A stretch of DNA of 52,412 nt from Clostridiales bacterium (lineage in GTDB: Bacteria; Bacillota; Clostridia; Christensenellales; Aristaeellaceae): the NCBI GenBank assembly GCA_012520375.1, contig JAAYOH010000037.1, forward strand, positions 1-52,412, in the 5' to 3' direction. The notes under the pieces were generated by a model. That model had not been told where the DNA came from, made no database searches, and saw nothing but the letters and a program-made list of their open reading frames with translations. Of this stretch, positions 50,194 to 52,412 are shown in pieces. The position numbers and the translations under genes are program-made. Each line of letters starts with the position of its first letter. The stretch's first letter is position 1.

Positions 50194-51212
50194 CGCTGCA
50201 GGTCGTTGGCGGCGTAGACGCCCCGGTCGGTGACCACGCCGCTGACCAGTTCGGGGGGCGTGATGTCAAAGGAGGGATAGTATCCCTTCACCCCGTCGCA
50301 GGCGGTCCGGACCCCCATGGCCTGGAGCACGTAGTCCGGGTCCCGCATTTCAATGGTGACGCTGGCCCGGTTCGGGTGCCCGATGTCCGGGGCGCCGGTG
50401 ACATAATAGGGGATGCCCATGTACCGGGCCACGATGGCGATCTGGAAGGTGCCCACCTTGTTTACCACGTGCCCGTCCAGGCAGATGGCGTCCGCTGCCG
50501 AGGTGAAGAGGTCGATCTTCTCCTTTTCCATGACGTAGGCGGGCATGTTGTCGGTGATGACGGTAACGTCGAAGCCCATGTCGCGGCACACCGTGGCGGT
50601 GAGCCTGGCGCCCTGGAAATAGGGACGGGTCTCCGGACAGAAGATGCGGATGTCCTTGCCCCGTTGCCGGGCGACCTTCAGCATCTGCCCCACAATGGTT
50701 TCCCCGAAACACTGGGTCATGATGCTGCCCTTGTCCGGGAATTTGTCTACCAGGTACCGGGCCGTGCGGCCGATGCGCTCATAGCGGGTATTGTTCATGA
50801 AAATGGCGTGGTCCCGAATGGCGCTGCATAGATCCTCCCCGGCGGCGATGGCCCGCTCTGCCGCCCCAAGACAGCTTTCGCAGATGAGCTGCATCCGGCT
50901 CCTGGTGGTGGGCCGTGCCCCGGCGATGGCGGCCGCGGCCTCTTTCAAATGCTGCAGCTGCCCTTCAGCGTCCCTGTCCCGACACTCGTAGGCGGCCAGT
51001 GCCATGCCCATGGCGGCGGCGGTGTAGGGGCCGGCGCTCTGGGTGACCATGTCGCGAATGGCCTGGGCCACCTCGACGTGGCTGCGGCAGGTTACGAATT
51101 CTACCTTGCGGGGATATACCCGCCGGTCCAGGATGCGCACCGCCCCTGCTTCGTACCAGGCGATGTTTTCATATTGCAGCATGAATGCAAGATCCCGATC
51201 CCAACGATCCAT
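50145..51212 (-). CDS. MtnA/eIF2B-family isomerase, divergent
   Basis: This 355-residue protein belongs to the family of methylthioribose-1-phosphate isomerase, ribose-1,5-bisphosphate isomerase and eIF2B. It has the family Cys in SIMTQCFGETIVG and the Asp in ADAICLDGHVVNKVGT, which match the catalytic pair. However, the phosphate-loop RGAPAIG of MtnA reads QSAGPYTA, and NGDVANKIGT reads DGHVVNKVGT. No methionine salvage gene is nearby, so the substrate may be a different sugar 1-phosphate. The ATG has GGGAGG seven bases upstream. Confidence 0.75.
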   Translation of the reverse strand: MDRWDRDLAFMLQYENIAWYEAGAVRILDRRVYPRKVEFVTCRSHVEVAQAIRDMVTQSAGPYTAAAMGMALAAYECRDRDAEGQLQHLKEAAAAIAGARPTTRSRMQLICESCLGAAERAIAAGEDLCSAIRDHAIFMNNTRYERIGRTARYLVDKFPDKGSIMTQCFGETIVGQMLKVARQRGKDIRIFCPETRPYFQGARLTATVCRDMGFDVTVITDNMPAYVMEKEKIDLFTSAADAICLDGHVVNKVGTFQIAIVARYMGIPYYVTGAPDIGHPNRASVTIEMRDPDYVLQAMGVRTACDGVKGYYPSFDITPPELVSGVVTDRGVYAANDLQRYFECRSGKTDGGLVV

Positions 51213-51250
51213 GAGGATACCTCCCAAACGACGCGATGTTGTCAGGGTGT

Positions 51251-51279
51251 ATTGTACAACAAAAATCCCGGAAAGTCTA
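51251..51279 (-). promoter_or_regulatory. Promoter of the MtnA-like gene
   Basis: On the minus strand TAGACT (51279-51274), 17 bases, TACAAT (51256-51251). It is divergent from the galE promoter. Confidence 0.55.
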
Positions 51280-51303
51280 CCGCGGGTCTTGCGAAAAACG
51301 GGC

Positions 51304-51332
51304 TTGCCAAGCGGGGGAAAACAGGCTATAAT
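51304..51332 (+). promoter_or_regulatory. Promoter of galE
   Basis: TTGCCA (51304-51309), 17 bases, TATAAT (51327-51332), 23 bases before the start codon. Confidence 0.75.
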
Positions 51333-51355
51333 GACGTATGAATGGAGGGGGCTGC

Positions 51356-52412
51356 ATGGGGAAAATGGTTCTGTTGACAGGGGGCGCCGGGTACATCGGC
51401 TCACATACCTGTCTGGAGTTGTTGAATGCCGGGTTTGACGTGGTGGTGGCGGACAATTACAGCAACAGTTCCCCGGAGGCGCTTCGGCGGGTCCGGGCGT
51501 TGACGTGCCGGAACTTCCCGGTATACGAGATCGACGTATCCTGCCGGGCCGCTCTGGAGGAGATCTTCAAAAAGCATGAGATCGGGGCAGTGATCCATTT
51601 CGCCGGGCTGAAGGCTGTGGGGGAGTCGATGGAAAAGCCCCTGGCCTACTACCGCAACAACCTGGACAGCACCTTGAGCCTGCTGGAGTGCATGAAGGCG
51701 CAGGGGGTGAACAAGCTGGTCTTTTCCTCTTCCGCCACGGTATACGCCGATTCGGAAGTCGAAAAGAAAACCGAGGACCTGCCAACGGGCTGTATCAACC
51801 CCTACGGCTGGACCAAGTACATGATCGAGCAGATCCTGCGGGATGTGGCAGCCGTGGAGCCGGACTGGTCCGTAGCGCTGCTGCGGTACTTTAACCCGGT
51901 GGGCGCCCACGAGAGCGGCTGCATCGGGGAGGACCCAAGTGGTATCCCCAACAACCTGATGCCCAGGGTATTGCAAAATGCCCGGGGGCTGCTGCCCGTG
52001 CTGGGGGTGTTTGGGGACGATTATCCCACCCACGACGGTACCTGCGTGCGGGACTACATCCACGTGGTGGACCTGGCCAAGGGACATGTGGCGGCGCTTG
52101 AATACCTGAAGAAGCACAGGGGCTGCGAGGCGATCAACCTGGGCACCGGGGTGGGCTACAGTGTGCTGGACATCCTGAACAGCTTTGAAAGGGCAAACGG
52201 GGTGTCTCTGAACTACGAGATCCAGGGCAGGCGGCCCGGGGACGCGGCGGCCTGTTATGCGGATCCCGGCAAGGCAGCGGCCTTGCTGGGCTGGAAAGCC
52301 GAAAAGAGCCTGGATGACATGTGCCGGGATGCCTGGCGCTGGCAGTGCTACAATCCGGAAGGCTACGCCTCCGGCATAGAGGCCTGGTACAAGGCCCAAG
52401 ATACGGAAAGTG
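51356..52412 (+). CDS. galE: UDP-glucose 4-epimerase GalE (runs off the right edge)
   Basis: This cytoplasmic extended-SDR enzyme interconverts UDP-glucose and UDP-galactose. The NAD loop TGGAGYIGSHT is at residue 8, FSSSATVYAD and YGWTKYM give the catalytic Ser/Tyr/Lys, and CVRDYIHVVDLAKGH and FERANG follow. About 352 residues are visible; the family is usually near 330-340, so only the very C-terminus and stop codon are missing. RBS GGAGGGG lies five bases upstream of the ATG. The gene stands alone with its own promoter. Confidence 0.95.
   Translation, partial: MGKMVLLTGGAGYIGSHTCLELLNAGFDVVVADNYSNSSPEALRRVRALTCRNFPVYEIDVSCRAALEEIFKKHEIGAVIHFAGLKAVGESMEKPLAYYRNNLDSTLSLLECMKAQGVNKLVFSSSATVYADSEVEKKTEDLPTGCINPYGWTKYMIEQILRDVAAVEPDWSVALLRYFNPVGAHESGCIGEDPSGIPNNLMPRVLQNARGLLPVLGVFGDDYPTHDGTCVRDYIHVVDLAKGHVAALEYLKKHRGCEAINLGTGVGYSVLDILNSFERANGVSLNYEIQGRRPGDAAACYADPGKAAALLGWKAEKSLDDMCRDAWRWQCYNPEGYASGIEAWYKAQDTES

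Noticed and set aside
1-52412. CRISPR arrays, insertion sequences, prophage, integrase or attachment sites
   Set aside because: I looked for regularly spaced repeats, transposase motifs and tRNA-flanking duplications near 3533-3605 and saw none.

Overview
The window is a GC-rich, gene-dense bacterial chromosome segment with about 50 protein genes and one tRNA. The gene complement (Asp23/AmaP with NusB, a folD-xseAB-ispA-dxs-tlyA-nadK-argR-recN core block, PyrK-type dihydroorotate dehydrogenase, a PyrR-type RNA attenuator, glycyl-radical and lactate/Etf enzymes, spore-less anaerobe-like metabolism) points to an anaerobic member of the Bacillota, class Clostridia. A high-GC gut or rumen lineage such as Christensenellales is a reasonable guess, but nothing here fixes the genus.

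Layout. 1-3300 (minus): a furanose-type ABC importer operon (YtfQ-like binding protein, double ATPase, permease cut by the window edge) with a strong promoter and a palindrome at its start. 3501-3655 (minus): tRNA-Lys(CTT) with its own promoter and terminator. 3711-5092 (minus): a CitX-CitG fusion gene with no citrate lyase nearby. 5136-11034 (minus): a rhamnoside-use operon (binding protein, two MalFG-type permeases, cytoplasmic GH78 alpha-L-rhamnosidase). 11116-12399 (plus): AI-2E-family membrane protein, convergent with a YfbR-like HD hydrolase (minus, to 13040).

13123-22278 (plus) is one long run of almost touching or overlapping housekeeping genes: Asp23 protein, AmaP, NusB, a TsaD-like protein, FolD, XseA, XseB, IspA, a YuiD-like membrane protein, Dxs and TlyA. 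A new promoter at 22282 starts nadK-argR-recN, which runs by overlap into a glycyl radical enzyme of unknown substrate and its activase (25382-28250). Next come a class II aldolase with its own promoter and terminator, then a sugar epimerase-like TIM barrel overlapping trkA, trkH, three consecutive M42 aminopeptidase paralogues, a Nudix hydrolase, an SDR and an iron alcohol dehydrogenase (to 38672).

38698-44440 (minus) is a pyrimidine operon pyrC-K-D-F-E-B-I, headed by a well-formed PyrR-type attenuator that I could fold by eye. 44553-45433 (plus) carries an unknown membrane-anchored protein. 45542-46750 (minus) is a class Ic aspartate aminotransferase, divergent from a D-lactate dehydrogenase-type flavoprotein with EtfB and EtfA (46834-50193); their two -10 boxes share one 16-bp palindrome. 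A divergent MtnA-family isomerase (minus) overlaps the end of etfA, and galE (plus) runs to the window edge.

The most interesting candidates are the glycyl radical enzyme pair, which has a C-x-E active site unlike pyruvate formate-lyase, the pyr attenuator, the divergent MtnA-like protein, and the repeated hairpin architecture of the two sugar importers. I saw no CRISPR array, insertion sequence, prophage or integrase.
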